A stretch of DNA of 64,000 bases from Geodermatophilus sabuli (GTDB taxonomy: Bacteria; Actinomycetota; Actinomycetes; Mycobacteriales; Geodermatophilaceae): assembly GCF_010686765.1 (NCBI RefSeq), contig NZ_JAAGWF010000005.1:186001-250000 (forward strand). The letters are read 5' to 3'. The notes under the pieces were generated by a model that saw only the letters and a list, made by a program, of their open reading frames with translations, was not told the origin of the DNA and did no database searches. Shown here piece by piece: positions 1 to 7,315 of this stretch. The translations under genes were made by a program, and so were the position numbers. Each line of letters opens with the position of its first letter. Position 1 is the stretch's first letter.

Positions 1-1009
1 CCTCGGAGGAGGCGACGAGGTCGCGGCAGACCATGTCGGCGTGGTGCAGCAGCCGCTCCTTGACGTCGGCGCTCCAGGTCACCCCGACGCTGATCATCAG
101 CTTCAGGGTGGACACGTCGTACGGGCGACCGGCCGCCTCGGCGGCGTCCAGCGCCTCGGCCAGCGGCCGCGCGAAGACGTCGCCGACGATCGAGACGGTG
201 TCGACCTGCTCCCGCTGCACGGTGGCGGCCAGCTCGTCGGGGTCGTAGGACTTCGACGGGAGGTAGACCACGCGGCCGCCGGCCAGCAGCGCGCCGAAGG
301 TGGTGTACATGCCGGTCGCGTGCATCAGCGGCGGCGCGGGCAGGCACACCATCGAGTCGCGGTCCAGGCCGAGCCGCTCCAGCGCCGCCCGCAGCTCGTC
401 GAGCGTCGTCGGCAGCGCCTCGCCCAGCAGCAGCAGCCCGTTGGCGCTGCACGTGGCGAACAGCCCGGAGTGCCGGGACAGCACGCCCTTGGGCTTCCCC
501 GTCGTACCGCCGGTGTACATCAGCCAGTGGTCGTTGCCGCGCTCGATGCGGGGCGCGGGCCCGGCCGCGGCGATCGCCTGCTCGTAGTCGGTCGCCCACT
601 CCGGGAGCTCGCCCGTCCCCACCTGGAGCAGCGTGCGCAGGCGGGGCAGCGCGGGGCGGGCCTCGCCCATCCGCTCGGCCAGGGAGGCGTCGAAGACGAT
701 CGCGTCGGCCTGCGCGTCCTCGAGCAGCCCGACGATCTCGTCCCGGCGGTACCGGTAGTTGACGTTCAGCGGCACCGCGCGGAGCTTCAGGATCGCGAAG
801 ACGCTCTCCAGGTACTCGATGCCGTTGTACAGCGCCACGGCGACCCGCGACTCCGGCCCGACGCCCTGTGTCGCCAGGTGCCCGGCCAGCCGCGCGGCTC
901 GCTCGTCCAGTTCGGCCCACGTCCGCGACCGCTCGCCGTGGCTGACGGCGACCCGGTCGCGGCGCAGGTCGCCGACCGTCTCGAGGACGGTCGCGAAGCT
1001 CTCGTTCAC
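1..1009 (-). CDS. AMP-dependent acyl-CoA synthetase/ligase, 3' end outside window
   Basis: Predicted to activate a carboxylic acid with ATP and transfer it to CoA. About 336 codons are visible from a GTG start at 1009. The adenylate-forming P-loop motif reads YTGGTTGKPKG in the distal visible part, and a conserved NVNYRYR segment precedes it. The C-terminal lid domain lies beyond the window edge. The start sits 13 bases after the amidohydrolase stop with no strong Shine-Dalgarno, so translation is probably coupled. It is last in the operon SDR-amidohydrolase-ligase. Its N-terminus closely resembles the ligase at 4112 (shared RTWAELxERAARLAG), so the two are paralogues. The acid substrate cannot be read from sequence. 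Confidence 0.88.
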   Translation of the reverse strand, partial: MNESFATVLETVGDLRRDRVAVSHGERSRTWAELDERAARLAGHLATQGVGPESRVAVALYNGIEYLESVFAILKLRAVPLNVNYRYRRDEIVGLLEDAQADAIVFDASLAERMGEARPALPRLRTLLQVGTGELPEWATDYEQAIAAAGPAPRIERGNDHWLMYTGGTTGKPKGVLSRHSGLFATCSANGLLLLGEALPTTLDELRAALERLGLDRDSMVCLPAPPLMHATGMYTTFGALLAGGRVVYLPSKSYDPDELAATVQREQVDTVSIVGDVFARPLAEALDAAEAAGRPYDVSTLKLMISVGVTWSADVKERLLHHADMVCRDLVASSE

Positions 1010-1022
1010 GAGGTCGCCCCGA

Positions 1023-1925
1023 TCAGCCCTGGTCGGCGGAGCCGGTGAGGCCGAGCAGCGTGGCGGCGTTCCCCTTCATGATCTTCGGACGGACCTCGTC
1101 CTTGATGGCGATGGACTCGAAGTCCTTGATCCACCGCTCCGGCGTGATGACCGGGAAGTCCGACCCGAAGAGCACCTTGTTCTTGAGCAGCGAGTTGGCG
1201 TACTGCACCAGCTGCGGCGGGAAGTACTTCGGCGACCAGCCGGACAGGTCGATGTAGACCTGCGGCTTGTGGGTGGCCACCGACAGTGCCTCGTCCTGCC
1301 ACGGGAACGAGGGGTGCGCCAGGATGATCGGCATGTCCGGGAAGTCGACGGCGACGTCGTCGACGAGCATCGGGTTGGAGTACTTCAGCCGGATGCCCCC
1401 GCCCGCCCGGGTGCCCGCGCCCACGCCGGTCTGGCCGGTGTGGAACAGCGCGATGAGCTGGTGCTCGGCGATGACCTCGTACAGCGGGTAGGCCAGCCGG
1501 TCGTTGGGGAAGAACGCCTGCGTGTTCGGGTGGAACTTGAAGCCCCGGACGCCGTACTCGGTGACCAGCCGCTTGGCCGCCTTCACCCCCGCTGCGCCGC
1601 GGTGCGGGTCGATGCTGGCGAACGGGATGAGCACGTCGCCGTGCTCGGCGGCGAGCTCGGCGACCTCCTCGTTGGTCGCCAGCATGTCCTCACCGCTCTG
1701 CGAGATGCTGTCCACGCCGAAGACGACCGCACCCATCTTGCGCTCGCGGTAGTACTCGGCCAGCTCCGGGACCGAGTACTCGGGCATCTTGCCGATGCCG
1801 AAGTACTCCCCCATGTCCTCGGCGCCCGACCGGCTCGGGGCCTCGCTGCGGACCGACTTGTGCACGTGGGTGTGCACGTCGATGGCGACCAGTTCGTCGA
1901 CGTTCATCTCGGGCACGTGGGTCAC
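1023..1925 (-). CDS. Amidohydrolase family 2 (ACMSD-like metal-dependent hydrolase/decarboxylase)
   Basis: A 300-residue TIM-barrel protein of the amidohydrolase_2 family, which includes ACMSD and gamma-resorcylate decarboxylase. Visible metal and active-site motifs are HTH near the N-terminus (IDVHTHVH), GFKFHPN, LFHTGQTG, LAHPSFPW and the late FGSDFPV with the conserved Asp. Length fits the family. The GTG start at 1925 overlaps the SDR stop in a GTGA junction, with a purine-rich GAAGGGAAG upstream, so it is coupled to the SDR. An ATG six codons later is an alternative start. Context with an SDR and a CoA ligase suggests ring-derived or branched acid breakdown; decarboxylase versus hydrolase is not decidable here. 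Confidence 0.87.
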   Translation of the reverse strand: MTHVPEMNVDELVAIDVHTHVHKSVRSEAPSRSGAEDMGEYFGIGKMPEYSVPELAEYYRERKMGAVVFGVDSISQSGEDMLATNEEVAELAAEHGDVLIPFASIDPHRGAAGVKAAKRLVTEYGVRGFKFHPNTQAFFPNDRLAYPLYEVIAEHQLIALFHTGQTGVGAGTRAGGGIRLKYSNPMLVDDVAVDFPDMPIILAHPSFPWQDEALSVATHKPQVYIDLSGWSPKYFPPQLVQYANSLLKNKVLFGSDFPVITPERWIKDFESIAIKDEVRPKIMKGNAATLLGLTGSADQG

Positions 1926-2833
1926 TTCCCTTCGGGGGCGCCGGGCACGGTGTCGGGCTTCCACGCCTGCAGGTGCGGCTGGAAGGTCGTCGGGAACGCC
2001 TCGGCGATCGCGTCGGCGGACCAGCCGCCCTCCCGGACCTCGACGGCGACCTCGGTCGGGTGCGACCAGACCGCGATCCGGTCGCCGCCGATCCCGATGG
2101 CCTGGCCGGTGACGCCGGCGGCCTCGTCGGAGGCGAGGAACACCACGAGGCCGGCCACGTCGTCGGGCGTGCCCAGGCCGGTGCGGCGGACGTCGGCCGG
2201 GATGGGCTCGCCCCGCTCGGTCTTCTCCACCAGCTCGGCCAGGGCCGGGATGGTGGCGACCATGCGGGTCAGCGCCACCGGGATGACGGCGTTGACCGTG
2301 GTGCCGCTGCGCTCCAGCTCGGCGGCCCAGGTGCGGACCAGGCCGACGATCCCGGCCTTGGAGGCGGTGTAGCCGGTCTGGCCGAAGCTGGCGCGCTGGC
2401 CCGCCGGGGAGCCGATCAGGATGAGCCGGCCGTTGCCGCCCTGCTCCTTGAACTGCCTCGCCGCGGCGCGGCCGCAGGTGAAGGTGCCGCGCAGGTGGGT
2501 GTGGACGACGAGGTCGAAGTCCTGGTCGTCCATCTTCAGCAGCGAGCGGTCCCGGAGCACGCCGGCGTTGGTGACCATGACGTCGAGCCGGCCGAACTCC
2601 TCCACCGCCTTGGCGACGAGCGCGTCGGCGGCCTCGGTCGAGCCGATGGCCGACCCCTCGACCACCGCGGTGCCCCCGGCGGACTGGATCTCCCGGACGG
2701 TCACCTCCGCCTGGTCGACGTCGAGGTCGTTGACCACGACGGCGGCACCGGCCGCGGCGAGGGCCTTGGCGTAGGCCTGGCCGAGGCCGCGACCGGCCCC
2801 GGTGACGACGGCGACCTTGCCGTTCAGCTGCAT
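1922..2833 (-). CDS. Short-chain dehydrogenase/reductase (MFE-2-like)
   Basis: A 303-residue classical SDR, probably oxidising or reducing a hydroxy/keto group with NAD(P). The N-terminus has the cofactor motif TGAGRGLGQ, followed by the NAG motif (VTNAGVL) and the catalytic Ser then Tyr-x3-Lys (GYTASK). It is longer than a typical 250-residue SDR because of a C-terminal tail, and the style resembles the dehydrogenase domain of multifunctional enzyme 2; that comparison is from recognition, not a search. The ATG at 2833 was chosen over an upstream in-frame start because GAGAGGA lies at proper spacing and the Rossmann fold begins at once. First gene of a three-gene operon with a clear promoter. 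Confidence 0.9.
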   Translation of the reverse strand: MQLNGKVAVVTGAGRGLGQAYAKALAAAGAAVVVNDLDVDQAEVTVREIQSAGGTAVVEGSAIGSTEAADALVAKAVEEFGRLDVMVTNAGVLRDRSLLKMDDQDFDLVVHTHLRGTFTCGRAAARQFKEQGGNGRLILIGSPAGQRASFGQTGYTASKAGIVGLVRTWAAELERSGTTVNAVIPVALTRMVATIPALAELVEKTERGEPIPADVRRTGLGTPDDVAGLVVFLASDEAAGVTGQAIGIGGDRIAVWSHPTEVAVEVREGGWSADAIAEAFPTTFQPHLQAWKPDTVPGAPEGK

Positions 2834-2900
2834 GGGAGTCCTCTCGGGAGCGTGGCAGTGTGACGCAGGGGGTACATGGGCGATACGCACCCGACACCTG

Positions 2901-2933
2901 CCGCCACGGGCAAGTTATTCACTTTCGTGGCGG
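2901..2933. promoter_or_regulatory. Composite inverted repeat over the SDR operon promoter (operator candidate)
   Basis: Perfect 8-base arms CCGCCACG (2901-2908) and CGTGGCGG (2926-2933) are separated by 17 bases. Inside them lies a second symmetric pair, AAGT and ACTT, around five bases. The structure encloses the -10 box of the minus-strand promoter, so a bound dimer would block RNA polymerase. The regulator is unknown; the PaaX-like gene next door is the obvious candidate by position only. Confidence 0.6.
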
Positions 2934-2940
2934 ACGTCAA
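2912..2940 (-). promoter_or_regulatory. Promoter of the SDR-amidohydrolase-ligase operon
   Basis: On the minus strand TTGACG (2940-2935) is followed by a 17-base spacer and TAACTT (2917-2912), a good housekeeping-type promoter for a high-G+C actinobacterium. Transcription would start near 2905, giving an untranslated leader of roughly 70 bases before the SDR ATG at 2833. Confidence 0.65.
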
Positions 2941-2988
2941 CGCGCGGCTGCAGTCGCCACGGGTGCCGGGAGCATGCCAGGACCCGGG

Positions 2989-3915
2989 TCAGCGCGACGC
3001 GGCGCCAGGGGTGTCCAGGCGCTCGACGAGCCCCGCGGCGATCGCGGCCGCGCCGGCCTCGTACCGGGTGCGCAGGCGCAGCGCCACGTGCTCGGCGCGG
3101 ACGGCGGGCCAGTCGGCGGGGAGGTACTCCACCGGCAGCCCGGGGTCGGAGCGGACCAGCAGCGTCCACTCCGCGAGGAGCCACAACTGGCGGGCCAGGT
3201 CGTCGGGCGCCCCGGGCAGCGGGTCGGGCCGGTCCCAGCGGTCGAGGAACTGCTCGTAGCCGCGCGCGATGGTCGCCACGTCCCAGGCGTCGTCGATCAG
3301 GTCGGGCACGTGGGTGGGGGCGGCCACCTGGGCCCGGAAGACCTTGAGGTGGTCGAGGACGTCGAGTCTCTGGAGCAGCGCCTCGACGTCGACCTGCCGC
3401 GGCGCCACCCAGAGGCCGTTCTGCAGCATGCCGAAGCCCGCCCACAGCAGCCGTGACCGCAGCAGGTGGCGATCGGCCCGGCGGCTCTCGGGCAGCGAGA
3501 ACCCGAGCAGCGTCCACTGGCCGTCCCAGGTGCGGTTCACCGGGGAGCGCCAGGCGCGCTCACCGCCCTCGGCGAGCTCGGCCCGCGCCCGCGGCGTCGG
3601 TGACAGCACGATCCGCCGACCCTGCCGGCGCCGCTCGAGCGTGCCCCGGCGCAACATCCGGCTCACCGTCGAGCGGGCGGCGTGCTCGCCGACGCCGACG
3701 CGGGCCAGCGCGTCGATCAGGCCCAGGGTGGGCACGGCGACCGCGGGGTCGGTGAGATGGACGCCGCAGAACATGAGGACGTGGGTCTGCGGGCGGACGG
3801 CCGCGACCACCGCCGTCCCGCCGGCCGGCGAGGGCCGCTCGGCGGCACCGTCGTCCCCGGCCGGCAGCCCGAGGACGCCGTTCCCGTCCGGTGCGGGCCG
3901 CGCGGTGACGGTCAC
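2989..3915 (-). CDS. PaaX family transcriptional repressor
   Basis: A 308-residue protein with the PaaX layout: N-terminal winged helix (about residues 45-110, including ARSTVSRMLRRGTLERRRQGRR), a central PaaX domain with NRTWDGQWTLLGFSLPE, and a C-terminal PaaX-C region (EYLPADWP). PaaX proteins repress aromatic acid catabolism and respond to aryl-CoA thioesters. Here the gene lies between two CoA-ligase operons, so an acyl- or aryl-CoA inducer is likely. The GTG start at 3915 overlaps the TGA of a short upstream reading frame that has a strong ribosome site. The region before the helix is an unconserved Ala/Pro/Gly-rich tail, so a later start is possible. Confidence 0.86.
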   Translation of the reverse strand: MTVTARPAPDGNGVLGLPAGDDGAAERPSPAGGTAVVAAVRPQTHVLMFCGVHLTDPAVAVPTLGLIDALARVGVGEHAARSTVSRMLRRGTLERRRQGRRIVLSPTPRARAELAEGGERAWRSPVNRTWDGQWTLLGFSLPESRRADRHLLRSRLLWAGFGMLQNGLWVAPRQVDVEALLQRLDVLDHLKVFRAQVAAPTHVPDLIDDAWDVATIARGYEQFLDRWDRPDPLPGAPDDLARQLWLLAEWTLLVRSDPGLPVEYLPADWPAVRAEHVALRLRTRYEAGAAAIAAGLVERLDTPGAASR

Positions 3916-3956
3916 GGCCGCACCCCCCGTGCGAGCGGTGCCGCACTGCTGGTCAT
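3912..3956 (-). CDS. Possible 14-residue leader peptide coupled to the PaaX-like gene
   Basis: An ATG at 3956 is preceded by AGGAGG at ideal spacing, the strongest ribosome site near this regulator. It reads 14 codons (MTSSAAPLARGVRP) and ends in a TGA that overlaps the GTG start of the PaaX-like gene as GTGA. This suggests the regulator is translated by coupling from the leader. It is not in frame with the regulator. It could also be the true N-terminus displaced by a sequencing frameshift. No protein function is implied. Confidence 0.45.
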   Translation of the reverse strand: MTSSAAPLARGVRP

Positions 3957-4080
3957 GGCGGCCTCCTGCCGGTTACGGGACGATCGGCGCGGGCGGCGGC
4001 CGACGCCGGGGACCAGTCCGCTCCCACCGGGTGGCAGAGCCTCTCCCGCCCGCGCGGAGGCGCACGAACAACATACGCAT

Positions 4081-4104
4081 GATCGTGACGATCGCCAGTA
4101 GTGT
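4081..4104 (+). promoter_or_regulatory. Leaderless promoter with palindromic operator candidate
   Basis: GATCGT-G-ACGATC (4081-4093) is a perfect 13-base palindrome. TAGTGT (4099-4104), a TANNNT -10 box, ends seven bases before the ATG at 4112. With no Shine-Dalgarno before that ATG, the transcript is probably leaderless and the palindrome would act as an operator overlapping the promoter. No convincing -35 is visible. Confidence 0.55.
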
Positions 4105-4111
4105 GCCTCGC

Positions 4112-5731
4112 ATGGAGGAGAATCTCGCGACCGTCCTCCAGACCGTGGCCGAGACCCTCGGCGAGGCGGTCGCCGTCGTCCAGGGCGACCGCGTGCGCAC
4201 GTGGGCCGAGCTGGCCGAGCGCGCCGCCCGGCTCGCCGGCGGTCTGGCGGAGCGGGGGGTGACCCCGGGAGCCCGCGTCGGCATCGGGCTGTGGACCAGC
4301 CCGGAGTACGTGGAGGCGGTGTTCGCCGTCTGCGCGCTGGGCGCCGTGCCGTTCAACGTCAACTACCGCTACCGCGCGACCGAACTGGCCCACGTGCTCG
4401 CCGACGCGGGCGCGGCCGGGCTCGTCTTCGACGCGTCGACCAGCGACGTGGTGGCCGAGGTGGCCGGGCGGTCGCCCGCCCTGCGCGCCCTGGTGCGCGT
4501 CGGCTCCGGCCCCCAGGGCGCCGCGCCGGTCGGCGACGACCTCGAGACCGTCCTGGCCGGCTCCGCCCCGCTCCCGCGCACCCGCCGCCCCGACGGCGAC
4601 TGGCTGCTCTACACCGGTGGGACGACCGGCCGACCCAAGGGCGTGCTCACCCGGCAGTCGACGGTGTTCGCCGTCAGCTGCGTGCCCAACGGGTTCGCCA
4701 AGTTCGGCGTGCCGGCTCCCCGCAGCCTCGACGAGCTGGCCGCGCGGGTGCGCGAGTCGCAGTCCCACCCCGACCGGCTGGTGACCTACACGCCGACCCC
4801 GCTCATGCACGGCACCGGCATCTACACGACCCTCGGCACCCTGGTCGCCGGCGGCCGGGTGGTCTTCCCCGCGTCCCGCTCCTACGACCCCGGCGAGCTG
4901 GCCGCGGCGATCGGCCGGCACCGGGTGACCGACGTGGTCGTCGTCGGCGACGTCTTCGCCCAGCCGTGGGTGGCCGCGCTGGACGCCGCCGCGGCGGCGG
5001 GACACCCGTACGACCTGTCCAGCCTCCGGCGGGTGGTGTCGGTCGGGGCGGTGTTCAGCGCCGAGAACAAGGCCGCCCTCCTCCGGCACGCCGACGTCGA
5101 CATCACCGACGTCGTCGTCGCCTCGGAGGGTGGGCCCTACGCGCTGTCGCTCACCCGCCGCGGCGAGGTCGCCCCGACCTCCCGTTTCGTGCTCGCGCCC
5201 GGTGCCCGGCTGCTCGACGACGAGGGCCGCGACGTGCTCCCGGGCTCCGGCCAGGTGGGGACGCTCGCCGCGCCGGCGCCGCCGGAGGTGCACTACGCCG
5301 GCGATCCCGCGGCCAGCAGCGGCACCTTCCGGGAGGTCGACGGGGTCCGCTGGTCGGTGCCCGGGGACCTCGCCACCCTGGCGGACGACGGCACGCTGGT
5401 CCTGCTCGGCCGCGGCAGCCGGGTGGTGAACACCGGCGGCGAGAAGGTGCAGCCCGAGGAGGTGGAGCAGGTGCTCCTCCGGCACCCCGCGGTGCGTGAC
5501 GCGGTCGTCGTCGGGGTCCCCGATGCGCGCTTCGGCCAGCGGCTGACCGCCGTCGTCGCCCTCGCACCCGGCGCGCGAGTGACCGCCGAGGAGCTGCGGG
5601 CCGCCGTCGGCGCGGAGCTGGCCGACTACAAGCGCCCGCGCGAGGTCGTCGTGGTCCCGGACGTGCTGCGCTCCCCCGCGGGCAAGCTCGACCTGCGCTG
5701 GGCCGGGCAGGTCGCGCGCGGCGGGGCCTGA
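4112..5731 (+). CDS. AMP-dependent acyl-CoA synthetase/ligase
   Basis: A complete 539-residue adenylate-forming enzyme that would convert a carboxylic acid to its acyl-CoA. The P-loop YTGGTTGRPKG begins near residue 167. Later come the acyl-binding region (VSVGAVFSAENK), the YAGDP segment, the A8 hinge (LGRGSRVVNTGGEKV) and the C-terminal catalytic lysine motif (SPAGKLDLRW). The ATG at 4112 was preferred to earlier in-frame starts because a TANNNT box lies seven bases upstream and the N-terminus then matches the paralogue at 1009. It is divergent from the PaaX-like gene and 42 bases upstream of an aldehyde dehydrogenase. The substrate is unknown. Confidence 0.92.
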   Translation: MEENLATVLQTVAETLGEAVAVVQGDRVRTWAELAERAARLAGGLAERGVTPGARVGIGLWTSPEYVEAVFAVCALGAVPFNVNYRYRATELAHVLADAGAAGLVFDASTSDVVAEVAGRSPALRALVRVGSGPQGAAPVGDDLETVLAGSAPLPRTRRPDGDWLLYTGGTTGRPKGVLTRQSTVFAVSCVPNGFAKFGVPAPRSLDELAARVRESQSHPDRLVTYTPTPLMHGTGIYTTLGTLVAGGRVVFPASRSYDPGELAAAIGRHRVTDVVVVGDVFAQPWVAALDAAAAAGHPYDLSSLRRVVSVGAVFSAENKAALLRHADVDITDVVVASEGGPYALSLTRRGEVAPTSRFVLAPGARLLDDEGRDVLPGSGQVGTLAAPAPPEVHYAGDPAASSGTFREVDGVRWSVPGDLATLADDGTLVLLGRGSRVVNTGGEKVQPEEVEQVLLRHPAVRDAVVVGVPDARFGQRLTAVVALAPGARVTAEELRAAVGAELADYKRPREVVVVPDVLRSPAGKLDLRWAGQVARGGA

Positions 5732-5761
5732 GCGACGATCGCCGCCCGCTCCACCCGCGGC

Positions 5762-5767
5762 TAGCCT
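5762..5767 (+). promoter_or_regulatory. Leaderless -10 box for the aldehyde dehydrogenase
   Basis: TAGCCT fits TANNNT and ends six bases before the ATG at 5774, the geometry of actinobacterial leaderless transcripts. No ribosome site is visible. The gene could thus be expressed independently of the CoA ligase just upstream. Confidence 0.45.
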
Positions 5768-5773
5768 CCGGCC

Positions 5774-7270
5774 ATGTCGCTCGCCGGTACCGCCACCCCC
5801 GCCGAGACCCTCGAGTCGACCGACCCCGCCTCCGGCGCGGTCGTCGGGCTCTTCCCGGTGCAGGACGCCGAGGCCGTCCGCGCGGCGGTCGACCGGGCCC
5901 GCACCGCGGCGACGGCGTGGGCCGCCCTCGGGTTCGACGGCCGGCGGCAGCGGCTGGCCGCCTACCGCGGTCACCTCGCCCGCCGGCTGCGGGAGCTGGC
6001 CGACCTGGTGCACCGGGAGAACGGCAAGCCGCACGCCGACGCGCTCCTGGAGATCACCCTGGCCGTCGACCACCTCGCCTGGGCCGGCGGCCACGCCCGC
6101 CGGGTGCTCGGGCCGCGGCGGGTCGCTCCCGGCCTGCTCGCCGCCAACCACGCCGCGTGGCTGGAGTACCAGCCACTCGGGGTCGTCGGAGTCATCGGCC
6201 CGTGGAACTACCCGGTGTTCACGCCGATGGGCTCGATCGCCTACGCGCTGGCCGCCGGCAACGCCGTCGTGTTCAAGCCCTCGGAGCACACCCCGGCCGT
6301 GGGCACGTGGCTGGCCGAGGCCTGGCGGGCCGCCGTCCCCGACGCCGCCGACGTCCTGCAGGTCGTGACCGGGCTGGGCGAGACCGGTGCCGCGCTGTGC
6401 CGCGCCGGCGTCGGCAAGCTGGCCTTCACCGGCTCGGCGCCCACCGGCCGGGAGGTGATGGCCGCCTGCGCCGAGACGCTGACCCCGGTCCTCATGGAGC
6501 TCGGCGGCAAGGACGCGATGATCGTCGCCGACGACGCCGACGTGGCCGCGGCGGCCGGCGCCGCCGTGTGGGGCGCGATGAGCAACGCGGGGCAGACCTG
6601 CATCGGGATCGAGCGGGTCTACGCGACCGCCCCGGTGTACGACCGGTTCGTCGCCGAGGTCACCGAGCGGGTGCGCGGACTGCGCCCGGGCAGCGACGGC
6701 GACGCCGCCTACGGGCCGATGACCATGCCCGGCCAGACCGACGTCGTCCGCCGGCACGTCGACGACGCCGTGGCCGCCGGTGGCCGGCTGGTCGCCGGCG
6801 GCACGGTCGAGGGCCGGTTCGTCGCGCCGACCGTGCTGCTCGACGTCCCGGAGACCTCCGCCGCCGTCCGCGAGGAGACCTTCGGCCCGACGCTCACCAT
6901 CACCCGGGTGCGGGACGCCGAGGAGGCCCTCGAGCGCACCAACGCCAATCCGCACGGTCTGGCCGGCGCGGTCTTCTCCCGCTCACGGACACGGGCCATG
7001 GACCTCGCCCGGCGGATGCGCACCGGTATGACCTCGGTCAACTCCGTGCTGACCTTCGCCTCGGTGCCGGCGCTGCCGTTCGGCGGGGTCGGCGAGAGCG
7101 GGTTCGGCCGGATCCACGGTGCCGACGGGCTCAAGGAGTTCACCCGCGCCAAGGCGATCACCCGGCAGCGGTTCGGCCTGCCGGTGGACCTGATGAGCTT
7201 CGGCCGGCCCGCGACGGCTGCCGACGCGCTGGCCCGCGTGGTGGCGCTCCTGCACGGCCGGCACCGCTGA
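5774..7270 (+). CDS. Aldehyde dehydrogenase family protein
   Basis: A 498-residue NAD(P)-dependent aldehyde dehydrogenase oxidising an aldehyde to an acid. Motifs in order are IGPWNYPV (oxyanion Asn and cofactor binding), FKPSEHTP, FTGSAPTGR, the general base Glu in LMELGGKD, catalytic Cys276 in GQTCIG, and EETFGPTL. All key residues are present and the length is normal. The C-terminus (MSFGRPATAADALARVV) resembles succinate-semialdehyde or coniferyl-aldehyde dehydrogenase relatives, which is not decisive. It follows a CoA ligase on the same strand and ends against a 15-bp terminator hairpin shared with the convergent dehydrogenase. Its product acid could feed the neighbouring ligase. Confidence 0.93.
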   Translation: MSLAGTATPAETLESTDPASGAVVGLFPVQDAEAVRAAVDRARTAATAWAALGFDGRRQRLAAYRGHLARRLRELADLVHRENGKPHADALLEITLAVDHLAWAGGHARRVLGPRRVAPGLLAANHAAWLEYQPLGVVGVIGPWNYPVFTPMGSIAYALAAGNAVVFKPSEHTPAVGTWLAEAWRAAVPDAADVLQVVTGLGETGAALCRAGVGKLAFTGSAPTGREVMAACAETLTPVLMELGGKDAMIVADDADVAAAAGAAVWGAMSNAGQTCIGIERVYATAPVYDRFVAEVTERVRGLRPGSDGDAAYGPMTMPGQTDVVRRHVDDAVAAGGRLVAGGTVEGRFVAPTVLLDVPETSAAVREETFGPTLTITRVRDAEEALERTNANPHGLAGAVFSRSRTRAMDLARRMRTGMTSVNSVLTFASVPALPFGGVGESGFGRIHGADGLKEFTRAKAITRQRFGLPVDLMSFGRPATAADALARVVALLHGRHR

Positions 7271-7277
7271 GCAGACC

Positions 7278-7312
7278 CCCGAGGGGCAGGGACGGCATCC
7301 CTGCCCCTCGGG
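7278..7312. terminator. Bidirectional terminator between convergent aldehyde dehydrogenases
   Basis: A perfect 15-bp stem (CCCGAGGGGCAGGGA paired with its complement) closes a five-base loop CGGCA. It lies in the 45-base gap between two convergent genes and has no U-tract, as is usual in this kind of genome. Confidence 0.85.
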
Positions 7313-7315
7313 CGG

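Noticed and set aside
3953..6955. 1000-residue minus-strand open frame
   Set aside because: Shadow of the CoA ligase and aldehyde dehydrogenase on the plus strand; no domain recognised.
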